From Bryobacterales bacterium (GTDB taxonomy: Bacteria > Acidobacteriota > Terriglobia > Bryobacterales > UBA6623), in the NCBI GenBank assembly GCA_026713545.1, contig JAPOOG010000110.1, forward strand, positions 1 through 55,042: a stretch of 55,042 nt of DNA. Direction: 5' to 3'. The position numbers and the translations under genes were made by a program. The notes below the pieces were generated by a model that saw only the letters and a list, made by a program, of their open reading frames with translations, did not search any database and had not been told where the DNA came from. Shown here piece by piece: positions 34,135 to 41,529 of this stretch; positions within the stretch are counted from its first letter, which is position 1; every line of letters starts with the position of its first letter.

Positions 34135-34728
34135 ATGGCGAGCCACCCTCAACCCCTGCGTCCGGCCGGCCTCGTTATCACCGCTGAGGGCGCCCCACTG
34201 CGGCTCTCCACTCCCGAATGTCGGAAAGGCATCGGCGCCCTCATTACGAAACCGGACTCGGCCCAACGGATCGACGGCGTGCAAGTCGAACCCTACAGCC
34301 TCTGGCCGGACGACAGGGGCTATTTTACTGAAATCATTCGTCTTGGACAGGGGCTGCCCGCCGGCTTCCCCGCCGAATCCACGCAGGTTTCCGCGGCGCT
34401 CAGCTATCCCGGCGCCATCAAGGCGTTCCACTATCACCTTCATCAGACCGATTTTTGGGCGCCCGTTCAAGGCATGTTCCAGGTGGCCCTGGCTGATCTG
34501 CGGACCGGCTCGCCCACCTTCGGCCGACGCAACACCTTCTATGCCGGGGTCCTGCGGCCTTGGAGGATCCTGATTCCTCCGGGCGTCGCCCACGGCTACA
34601 AGGTCATCGGAGAAGGCCCGGCGATGCTGGTGTACCTCACCGATAGGCACTACAACCCAGAGGACGAGGGCCGCCTTCCCTATGACCACCCCGGCATCAA
34701 CTACGACTGGGAGACTCAGTACAAATGA
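34135..34728 (+). CDS. rmlC: dTDP-4-dehydrorhamnose 3,5-epimerase-like protein
   Basis: A 197-residue cupin-fold epimerase of dTDP-rhamnose synthesis. Recognisable parts are DDRGYFTEIIRLG (substrate-binding F-x-E-x-x-R), IKAFHYHLHQTDFWAPVQG (family H-x-H-x-Q-x-D region), ALADLRTGSPTFG, and IPPGVAHGYKV with the second active-site histidine. It converts dTDP-4-keto-6-deoxyglucose to the rhamnose precursor. The ATG at 34135 follows GGAAG. A TTG-initiated longer frame has no ribosome site. The stop overlaps the rmlB start by four bases (ATGA), so the two are coupled. rmlA and rmlD are not in the window. Confidence 0.85.
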   Translation: MASHPQPLRPAGLVITAEGAPLRLSTPECRKGIGALITKPDSAQRIDGVQVEPYSLWPDDRGYFTEIIRLGQGLPAGFPAESTQVSAALSYPGAIKAFHYHLHQTDFWAPVQGMFQVALADLRTGSPTFGRRNTFYAGVLRPWRILIPPGVAHGYKVIGEGPAMLVYLTDRHYNPEDEGRLPYDHPGINYDWETQYK

Positions 34729-35777
34729 GGCTGCTCGTCACGGGCGGGGCCGGCTTCATCGGTTCCGCTTTCATCCGGCTTGTGCTCGCGCATGACGATT
34801 CCACGGAAATCCTCAATTTCGATGCGCTCACCTACGCCGGAAACCTCGAAAACCTGGAATCCGTCGCCGGGCGAGGCAACTATCGGTTTGTCAAAGCGAA
34901 CCTGTGTGACGCCGAAGCCACCGAGCGCGCCGTCGCCGAATTCCTTCCGGAAACCGTCGTCCATTTCGCCGCCGAGTCCCATGTCGATCGCAGCATCTTT
35001 GCACCCAAGACCGTAGTTGACACCAATGTCACCGGTACTTTTCACCTGCTGGAAGCAGCGCGGCGCCACGGCGTCGAGCGATTCATCCACATCTCGACCG
35101 ATGAAGTCTACGGGAGCATCGACTCCCCGGACGAGGCGGACGAAAACTTTCCCCTTCGCCCCAGCAGTCCCTATTCCGCTTCCAAGGCCGGGGCGGACTT
35201 GCTGGCGCTCTCGTACTTTGCGACCTACAAGCTGCCGGTCATCGTCACCAGGGCCTCGAACAACTACGGGTCTTATCAGTTCCCCGAAAAACTCATCCCT
35301 TTGATGATCGCCAACGCCCTCGAAAACATGCCGCTCCCCATTTACGGCGACGGACAGCAGGTCCGCGACTGGCTCCATGTCGATGACCACTGCCGCGCCA
35401 TCCTGTCGCTTGTCCAGAAAGGACGTCCTGGCGAGGTCTACAACATCGGTGGCAATTGCGCCCTGCCCAATCTCGAAGTGGTCAGGAGAATCCTTGCCGC
35501 CACCGGCAAGCCCGACAGCCTTCTGCAAACCGTCGAAGACCGCCTCGGCCACGACCGCCGATATGCCCTCACCAGCGCCAAGCTCGAATCCGAAACGGGA
35601 TGGACCCCCGAGATCGAGTTCGATCAGGGCTTGGCCCGGACCATCGATTGGTACTGCGCAAACACGGAATGGGTAGAACACGTCCGCTCTGGCGCCTACC
35701 GCGAATATTACGAAGCGCACTACTCTCGCCGCGAACAGCAACTCAACCTCCTCAGCATGGCCCGGATCAAACCTTAG
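34725..35777 (+). CDS. rmlB: dTDP-glucose 4,6-dehydratase
   Basis: A 350-residue short-chain dehydrogenase-fold enzyme. It has NAD-binding GGAGFIGS, the dehydratase signature STDEVYGS, catalytic YSASKAG (Tyr-xxx-Lys), NNYGSYQFPEKLIP and RDWLHVDDHC. It makes dTDP-4-keto-6-deoxyglucose, the first committed step toward dTDP-rhamnose and other deoxysugars for surface polysaccharides. It is translationally coupled to rmlC. Its last 80 codons recur as broken copies at 36293-36387 and 37317-37559 (see those entries), making the 3' end a recombination hotspot. Confidence 0.93.
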   Translation: MRLLVTGGAGFIGSAFIRLVLAHDDSTEILNFDALTYAGNLENLESVAGRGNYRFVKANLCDAEATERAVAEFLPETVVHFAAESHVDRSIFAPKTVVDTNVTGTFHLLEAARRHGVERFIHISTDEVYGSIDSPDEADENFPLRPSSPYSASKAGADLLALSYFATYKLPVIVTRASNNYGSYQFPEKLIPLMIANALENMPLPIYGDGQQVRDWLHVDDHCRAILSLVQKGRPGEVYNIGGNCALPNLEVVRRILAATGKPDSLLQTVEDRLGHDRRYALTSAKLESETGWTPEIEFDQGLARTIDWYCANTEWVEHVRSGAYREYYEAHYSRREQQLNLLSMARIKP

Positions 35778-35915
35778 ACGGTTGCCGCGTCCGGTTGCCG
35801 GTATCCCGGGAGCACGTACGAAGAAAAAATCCTGCCCGCATCACCGAAACCGCGTGTAGGCTAGGCCCCAGGGCGCGGGCCTTTTTGATAGGCCTTGCGC
35901 TATCCTTGAGCAGCG

Positions 35916-36098
35916 ATGGCGATCATGCTCTCAAAAACCTACGACGCGCTAAAAGAAGCCGGCGCGCCCGACAAAAAAGCCCTCGCCGCAGCCGAAGAAA
36001 TCGCAAACCTGCACAGCCGCTTGCTCCGCCTCGAAGTCATGGCGGGAATCAATATCACTCTTTCCGTCGCCATCGCCCTAAAGCTCTTCACCGACTAA
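35916..36098 (+). CDS. Small coiled-coil membrane protein, DUF1640-like (60 aa)
   Basis: A 60-residue protein with a charged helical first half (SKTYDALKEAGAPDKKALAA then AEEIANLHSRLLRLEV) and a C-terminal hydrophobic helix (GINITLSVAIALKLF). The order of a short helical head, coiled coil and C-terminal membrane anchor resembles DUF1640/CCDC90-type small proteins. Function unknown. It lies between rmlB and its first broken copy. No strong ribosome site is seen, but the regular heptad-like composition favours a real gene. Confidence 0.5.
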   Translation: MAIMLSKTYDALKEAGAPDKKALAAAEEIANLHSRLLRLEVMAGINITLSVAIALKLFTD

Positions 36099-36292
36099 GA
36101 CTACAGGCACGCCTCCGCTCCAGCGAATGCCTGTTGGCGGCCCTGCATCTTGTGGTCGGGGGCCGGGAGCTGAGGCAAGGCAGCTCGTGCTCTCTATCCG
36201 CGTGTTACACCCGGCGCGGGTGCCACTTGGAATCAAACCCCTCGCCTCAGCTTTGTTGTTCCGCCGGCCAGCTCGCAATGGTTCCCCTCGCG

Positions 36293-36387
36293 TGCGCCCT
36301 GGCGCCTACCGCGATTATTACGAAGTAAACTACTCCCGCCGCGAACAGCAACTCAGCCGCCTCAACATGGCCCGGTTCAAAACCTAG
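36293..36387 (+). pseudogene. Broken copy of the rmlB 3' end (copy 2)
   Basis: From GCGCCTACCGCGATTATTAC to the stop at 36387 the frame reads [20 protein letters not shown] followed by LNMARFKT. The intact rmlB ends [20 protein letters not shown] then LSMARIKP. Only the last 30 codons are present and there is no start. It is more similar to copy 3 than to the intact gene, so both scraps probably came from another rmlB allele or paralogue. Confidence 0.8.
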
Positions 36388-36504
36388 GAGATACAACGCC
36401 CTTGCTCCTGCGGGGCATATCTGGGGTATGGATGGAAGAGGGCGGGGAAAGCGACTGAGCTTTTGGGGCCTTGATTCCCAAGGTGAGACGCTCGGCGACC
36501 CATC

Positions 36505-36681
36505 TCAGACGCACCTGGTTACTAATCCGAATCTGCGGTGTATGTCAAATACTCTAGCAGGCACCCGCGCTGCGCGGGCCCACATCTTGAGCTTTCGGGG
36601 ACGTGCGCGCGGGCCACGCCAATAGACAAAGATGATTGCGATGAGTGGCGTCAGGAATCCGAACAATCCCCACAGAAACAT
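36505..36681 (-). CDS. Possible small membrane protein (58 aa)
   Basis: A frame with one clear membrane segment (MFLWGLFGFLTPLIAIIFVY) followed by a basic tail. A longer version beginning at 36765 would overlap the neighbouring gene. There is no ribosome site and no recognised family, so it may be a chance frame in this debris-rich island. Confidence 0.25.
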   Translation of the reverse strand: MFLWGLFGFLTPLIAIIFVYWRGPRARPRKLKMWARAARVPARVFDIHRRFGLVTRCV

Positions 36682-36713
36682 CTTTTTGTCGTGGGCGCAT
36701 TGGTGGCCTTGAT

Positions 36714-37064
36714 CTATGACTTTTTCGTTTGGGATCGCAGCTTCCCAGCCAATTCCAGGTTGCAAATAGGCCTGTATCTCTTGATCAACCCCTGCACTCT
36801 GGACTCGCTTTCTCTCGCTGGCCGAAGCTCGAAGCTGTACTCAAGTCCGCTATGGCCTTTGAGGAAGATGCAAAGTGCTTCATTTGTTGACAAATCCCTG
36901 GAGAGCGCACCCCTGATGTTCATGGATGCGTTTACGTAGACCCACTCTCCCCGGAACCGGCGAATCGCGAAAACACCCTGCTCTTCTGGCGCAGTTTTGT
37001 CGGCCATAGCTTGCAGCTTTTCCTGATCATAGGGATGCCAATCATTGCTCCAATCTTCGGCCAT
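36714..37064 (-). CDS. Hypothetical protein with a GIY-YIG-like core (116 aa)
   Basis: A 116-residue protein starting MAEDWSNDWHPYDQE. The middle reads GVFAIRRFRGEWVYVNASMN then IRGALSRDL, and the end reads ESESRVQGLIKRYRPICNLE. These resemble the beginning (G-x-Y-x-I ... V-Y-V-G-x-S-x-NI-x-x-R-L) and the end (L-I-x-x-Y-x-P-x-x-N) of GIY-YIG nuclease domains. The first tyrosine is replaced by phenylalanine and the glycine before the serine is missing, so catalysis is doubtful. The ATG at 37064 has a strong GGAGAAGG site. It sits directly behind an HNH nuclease scrap in the same frame. Confidence 0.45.
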   Translation of the reverse strand: MAEDWSNDWHPYDQEKLQAMADKTAPEEQGVFAIRRFRGEWVYVNASMNIRGALSRDLSTNEALCIFLKGHSGLEYSFELRPARESESRVQGLIKRYRPICNLELAGKLRSQTKKS

Positions 37065-37077
37065 ATTGCCTTCTCCT

Positions 37078-37250
37078 CTACCCCTTCGCCTCGAACAGTC
37101 TCTTCCCCGCTTCGGCGCGATCAGCCGATCCAGCACTGGACGCCGTTTCGACATGCGGTCCCGCAGAAACTCGACCTGTCTCTTCGTCCCCTTCGACGAG
37201 TTGCAGACCTGGCACAGCAGCCACAGGTTCTCGATGTGGTCCGTGCCGAC
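37078..37250 (-). pseudogene. HNH endonuclease remnant
   Basis: The minus strand reads VGTDHIENLWLLCQVCNSSK followed by GTKRQVEFLRDRM. This is the second half of an HNH motif (D-H-I-x-N-L-x-L-L-C-x-x-C-N-x-x-K-G). A TAG stop lies directly before it, and the first half of the nuclease is absent. It ends near the broken rmlB copy. Part of the downstream reading may continue in another frame. The gene is dead. Confidence 0.6.
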
Positions 37251-37316
37251 CTACGACCGCAGTACTACGATAGTAGGGCATTTCTTCCCCCCGGAGGGGG
37301 TGCGTTTAAGTGGAAA

Positions 37317-37559
37317 CAGTGAACCGAATCGGCCACGACCGCCGCTATGCCCTCACCAGCGCCAAGCTCAAAGCCGAAACGGGATGGACGCCCGAGATCG
37401 AGTTCGATCAGGGCCTCGCGCAGACCATCGATTGGTACCGCGCAAACACGGAATGGGTAGAGCACGTGCGATCGGCGCCTACCGCGATTATTACGAAGCA
37501 AACTACTCCCGCCGCGAACAGCAACTCAACCGCCTCAAATGGCCCGGATCAAACCCTAG
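37317..37559 (+). pseudogene. Frameshifted copy of the rmlB 3' end (copy 3)
   Basis: From about 37328 the sequence matches the last 80 codons of rmlB ([20 protein letters not shown], then [20 protein letters not shown]). A one-base deletion near 37470 (between HVR and the GAYRDYY equivalent) and another near 37540 break the frame. It shares with copy 2 several bases that differ from the intact gene. Confidence 0.82.
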
Positions 37560-37796
37560 GCCCGATCTGAGGGCCGACTACATCCTGGCCAATCCGCCCC
37601 TTTCAACGTCTCCGACTGGGGCAGCAGTCGCCAGCAGGATGTCGCGCTAGGACAAGGTTCGTGGTCGAGGTCTTGAACAACACATTGGAGTACGCATTAA
37701 CCCAGCTTAGGACTGTCGGAAGAAGCGGGACCCCCTCATTGAACAGCTACAATCACTGGATTCGAACGTGACTCGCCGAACGGAGCAACCGAAAAC

Positions 37797-39539
37797 ATGT
37801 CCAACACAATTGACATTCAGCAATTCCTGGTTGGCAAGACGTTCATCATACCTCTCTATCAGCGCGACTACGCGTGGACGACAATTCAGGTTGAGGACTT
37901 GCTGGAGGATATTGCGGAGGCGATTGAAACCTCCTCCCCACACTACCTGGGTACTGTCGTGCTGTCGCATGGTGAACCCGGCTCGTTTGAGATCGTCGAT
38001 GGACAACAGCGGCTATCGACGCTCACTCTGCTCATCCACGCACTGCTGGAAGAACTATCGACGGAGGATCAGCAGCGGATCGCCGACACCGCCATTCTGC
38101 TCAAGCGGGGCAGCGAGCTAAAGCTGAACTTCGGCAAGAACTCCTCTTTTGTTAGGAACCTGTTCTCAGGCAGCAACACCACGCCTGAGACCGCTGGGCA
38201 GCGGAAGTTGCGCGATGCGCATAAGTATGCTCGCGAGCGGGCCAAAATGCTGTCCGAAAAAGGCGGCCGGGATCTGATAGTGAAATGGATGGGGACAATT
38301 AAAACTTTAGAAATCATCCAGTTCGACGCCAAGGACACGGGGCGGGCAATCCGCATGTTCCAGACGATCAACGATCGCGGCCTGCCGTTGTCCACTATGG
38401 ACAAGGCGAAAGCGCTTCTCGTGTTCTACTCCAACCGTCACCTGAGCGGTGAACTCGACTCCAACATCAACAACTACTTCGGGCAATGCTTCGATGCGTT
38501 CGACGGGATGCGGGAATTCGTTAGGAAGCCCGCATTCCTCATCAACAACATCGCCCGCGATACATTTGGCGAGGACGACCTACTGCGCTATCACTACTTG
38601 TCCTACAGCTTTCCCGACATAGCGGACGGCGGCGACTACTACGGCTCTACCCAGACCGTGTTCGACAGCTTCCTGAGGGGTACTCTCAAGCAGTTCTCCA
38701 AAAGTAGTCCCGAAAAGCTCCGAGACTTCATCGAAGACTACACACAGGATTTGAGCAGCTTTTGCAACGCCTTTCAGCGCGTCATTTCTACCGCGGAGAC
38801 CAATCCACGGCTGTACAAGTGCCTGGTGGTGCTGGGGATCTCGGCAAGACTTTACCCCCTCCTGATCCGCCTCTACCAGCGGGGCATGCTGTTCGAGACA
38901 CAGCCGGATTCTGAGACAGATCTGTTGCAGTGTCTGGAAACCTGTGACGTGAGAGTCTACAAGACCCGCGCTACCGATCCTGCAAAGGACATCGGCGATC
39001 TGTCCCACGGTTCACGCCATGCCTCGACCCAGAAGATCAGCAAGGACCTGCGTTCCTTCACTGAATCGTTTATGCCCGACGGCTACTTCCACACGCTCCT
39101 CGAACAAGACATGTACGACAACAGGGCGCTGACCCTGATCATGCTCGAATACGATGAGTACCGCGCCAACGCAAAGCACAACATCGAGACCCTCAGAGGA
39201 TTGGTCAGTCAGCAGATCACCCGGGAGCACATCCTGCCACAGACGCCCAGCTTTGCGGTCACAGAATGCGGATTCGACAACGACGACGACTATAAGGCGC
39301 ATCTGCACAAACTCGGCAACATGACACCCCTGACGAAGCGCGAGAACTCGCGGTGCAATGACGCCAGCGTCTACACAAAGATGACCGACAAAAACTTCTA
39401 CTCATCGTCTCACTATGTCAGCACCAGATTGTTGGCCCATGAGTACAAGGCCGGATCAAAGCAGTTCCAGAAGGAAGATTTGCAGCAGAGAACACAAACG
39501 CTCGCGGAGTGGGTCCAGCAACGATGGCCGCTCTGGTGA
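37797..39539 (+). CDS. Single-chain GmrSD-type (type IV) restriction protein, DUF262 + DUF1524
   Basis: A 580-residue protein combining a GmrS-like DUF262 N-terminus and a GmrD-like HNH C-terminus. The first has the family motifs IPLYQRDYAW (18-27) and VDGQQRLST (Asp68 to Arg72, linked to nucleotide hydrolysis), then TINDRGLPLS. The second has REHILPQTP (His478) and KLGNMTPLTKREN (Asn508), the DUF1524 HNH nuclease signature. Such proteins cut phage DNA carrying modified, for example glucosylated, cytosines. E. coli CT596 has them as two chains. The gene has visibly lower GC than its neighbours and lies beside nuclease debris, suggesting acquisition by transfer. It appears intact. Confidence 0.85.
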   Translation: MSNTIDIQQFLVGKTFIIPLYQRDYAWTTIQVEDLLEDIAEAIETSSPHYLGTVVLSHGEPGSFEIVDGQQRLSTLTLLIHALLEELSTEDQQRIADTAILLKRGSELKLNFGKNSSFVRNLFSGSNTTPETAGQRKLRDAHKYARERAKMLSEKGGRDLIVKWMGTIKTLEIIQFDAKDTGRAIRMFQTINDRGLPLSTMDKAKALLVFYSNRHLSGELDSNINNYFGQCFDAFDGMREFVRKPAFLINNIARDTFGEDDLLRYHYLSYSFPDIADGGDYYGSTQTVFDSFLRGTLKQFSKSSPEKLRDFIEDYTQDLSSFCNAFQRVISTAETNPRLYKCLVVLGISARLYPLLIRLYQRGMLFETQPDSETDLLQCLETCDVRVYKTRATDPAKDIGDLSHGSRHASTQKISKDLRSFTESFMPDGYFHTLLEQDMYDNRALTLIMLEYDEYRANAKHNIETLRGLVSQQITREHILPQTPSFAVTECGFDNDDDYKAHLHKLGNMTPLTKRENSRCNDASVYTKMTDKNFYSSSHYVSTRLLAHEYKAGSKQFQKEDLQQRTQTLAEWVQQRWPLW

Positions 39540-39693
39540 ACGCTTGAACTCAATGTCGACGGCAACGGTACGATCCAGCAATCCGGCCCAGAATTCCAGA
39601 AGAACGATGCCTGGGAAAGTGCGCATTTCCCCCTGATCCAAGCATTCTCGATCCTTTTCCGGCGAGCGCTATGCTGAGAACAGGTGTCTGTCC

Positions 39694-41265
39694 ATGACAG
39701 ACGATCCCTCAGTCACTGCCGTGAACGTCAGGGGCGAGACGGCCGGGAACGGTTTCTCGACAGCCGAAGGTCCGCTGGATCTTACGGACGGCTCGCCGGA
39801 GCCGGCCTTGCGGAATCTCGTCGGTGACATGCCGGCTGACGAGTTCCGGCGCTTCGGACGCCAGGTCGTCGACTGGATCGCGGACTACATCGAGCATCCC
39901 GAGCGGTATCCTGTCCACCCCGGCGTCAAGCCGGGGGGCCTCGTTGATGCCCTGCCGGCATCGGCGCCCGAGCAGGGAGAGCCGATGGATCGCATCCTGG
40001 CCGACTTCGAACGCCAGATCGTGCCGCACGTCACGCACTGGAACCATCCTGGTTTCATGGGCTATTTCGCGACGAGCGGAGCGATGCCGGGTGTCTTGGC
40101 GGAAGCGCTCATCGCCGGCCTCAACAACATCGGCTTGCTGTGGAAAACCTCTCCGGCGTTGACGGAACTGGAGCAGGTCACACTCCGCTGGCTCCTCGAG
40201 TGGCTGCGGCTTCCGGCGAGCTGGTTCGGCATGACCCTCGCAGGCGCTTCGGTGGCCAGCCTGCATGCGGTCATCGCCGCGCGCGAAGCGTCTCGCGAGC
40301 AGGCCCGCGCGACCGGACAGCCGTTCGAGCTCGAAAAGCTGACCCTCTACGCGTCGGAACAGGCGCACTCGTCGATCGAGAAGGCGATGCTCGTTCTGGG
40401 TCTGCCACGCGGCAACTGCCGCAAAATCCCCGTCGACGATGCATTCCGCATGCGCCCCGGCTTGCTCGAGGACCGGATCCGCGCCGACCAGGCGGCAGGT
40501 CTCCGGCCCTTCTGTATCGCCGGGACGGTCGGCACGACCTCGACAACCAGCGTCGACCCGATCACGGCGCTGGCCGACATAGCGGCGCGCCACTCTCTTT
40601 GGCTGCACGTTGACGCCGCGTACGCGGGCGCTGCCGGCATCCTGCCGGAGAAGCGGCATTACCTCGACGGTTGCGAGCGCGCCGACACGTTCCTCTTCAA
40701 TCCCCACAAGTGGCTGTTCACGCCGATGGACTTGACGGCCTTCTACTGCCGCCGGCCCGAGGAACTGCGGCAGGCGTTGTCGCTCGTTCCAGATTACCTG
40801 CGCAGCCAACAGGACCAGCGCGCCGTAAACTTCATGGAGTACGCACTGCCGCTCGGCCGTCGGTTTCGCTCCCTCAAACTCTGGTTCGTGATGCGCTACT
40901 TCGGCAGAGAAGGCCTGAGCGCGAATCTTCGCGAGCACATACGGCTCGCCGAAGGCTTCGCCAGGCGTGTCGACGAGCATCCCGACTTCGAGCGCCTTGC
41001 CCCGGCGCCGTTTTCGGTTGTTTGCTTCCGCTACCGTCCGCCGGCCGTCGATTCGGAAGATCTGGATGCCGTCAATCAACGCCTGATCGAAGCCGTCAAC
41101 GATAGCGGCGAGTTCTTCCTTTCGAGCACGGTGCTCGACGGCCGGGTTGCTCTGCGCGTCGCGATCGGCAATATCCACACCCGCGAGCAGCACGTAAACC
41201 GCCTCTGGGAACTGCTGCTGCAGAAGTCGACGGAAGTTGCAGCCGCGGATTGCAAACAGAACTGA
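39694..41265 (+). CDS. PLP-dependent decarboxylase (aromatic-L-amino-acid decarboxylase-like)
   Basis: A 523-residue group II pyridoxal-phosphate decarboxylase. It contains NHPGFMGYFATSGAMPGVLA, SEQAHSSIEKA, GTVGTTSTTSVDP, HVDAAYAGAAG (Asp binding the pyridine nitrogen) and NPHKWLF (lysine forming the Schiff base). These features place it with the DOPA/tryptophan/phenylalanine decarboxylases, though the substrate could be another amino acid. It has an N-terminal extension of about 40 polar residues. It stands alone, and its stop codon touches a repeat arm. Confidence 0.87.
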   Translation: MTDDPSVTAVNVRGETAGNGFSTAEGPLDLTDGSPEPALRNLVGDMPADEFRRFGRQVVDWIADYIEHPERYPVHPGVKPGGLVDALPASAPEQGEPMDRILADFERQIVPHVTHWNHPGFMGYFATSGAMPGVLAEALIAGLNNIGLLWKTSPALTELEQVTLRWLLEWLRLPASWFGMTLAGASVASLHAVIAAREASREQARATGQPFELEKLTLYASEQAHSSIEKAMLVLGLPRGNCRKIPVDDAFRMRPGLLEDRIRADQAAGLRPFCIAGTVGTTSTTSVDPITALADIAARHSLWLHVDAAYAGAAGILPEKRHYLDGCERADTFLFNPHKWLFTPMDLTAFYCRRPEELRQALSLVPDYLRSQQDQRAVNFMEYALPLGRRFRSLKLWFVMRYFGREGLSANLREHIRLAEGFARRVDEHPDFERLAPAPFSVVCFRYRPPAVDSEDLDAVNQRLIEAVNDSGEFFLSSTVLDGRVALRVAIGNIHTREQHVNRLWELLLQKSTEVAAADCKQN

Positions 41266-41529
41266 CCTGCATATCGCCCCCCGTGGCGAGGCGAAGAGCG
41301 TGAGAAGGCCGCCAGGACGAGGCGCGAGCCGCCCCGCCGGCAACACGGCCTTTACGCTTCACCGGCCGTCAGACATTTCTGCTGGAGCGAACCAGGCCGC
41401 CTGCCAACGGTTTTCACGAAACACGAGACACGAAACACGAAACACGGCTTTTTCCGAGACACGGCCTTTTTCCTTGCCGGCAGGACCCTTCTTCGATTAA
41501 ACTGGAAGGGCGAATAAAAGGAGAACTAG
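41266..41529 (+). repeat. Repeat cluster between decarboxylase and mrfA
   Basis: Three repeat types lie side by side. At 41265-41330 is a degenerate left arm of the MITE-like family (CCGTGGCGAGGCGAAG, GACGAGGCGCGAGCC). At 41357-41410 is a block that recurs at 51471-51524 (CTTCACCGGCC, GACATTTCT, CTGGAGCGA, CCAGGCCGCC). At 41415-41447 is a heptamer array of CACGAAA/CACGAGA units. No gene is present. The mrfA promoter presumably sits in the last 70 bases. Confidence 0.7.
41516..41523 (+). promoter_or_regulatory. Strong ribosome binding site fixing a CTG start for mrfA
   Basis: AAAAGGAG ends six bases before CTG at 41530, in frame with the helicase. The next in-frame start candidate, TTG at 41593, has no ribosome site, and no in-frame ATG lies near the 5' end. 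A stop codon (TAG 41527-41529) directly precedes the CTG. Confidence 0.6.

Noticed and set aside
39709..41346. A 545-codon minus-strand frame opposite the PLP decarboxylase
   Set aside because: The plus strand has the complete decarboxylase motif set. The minus frame is rich in Arg/Gly/Ala, as expected for a shadow.
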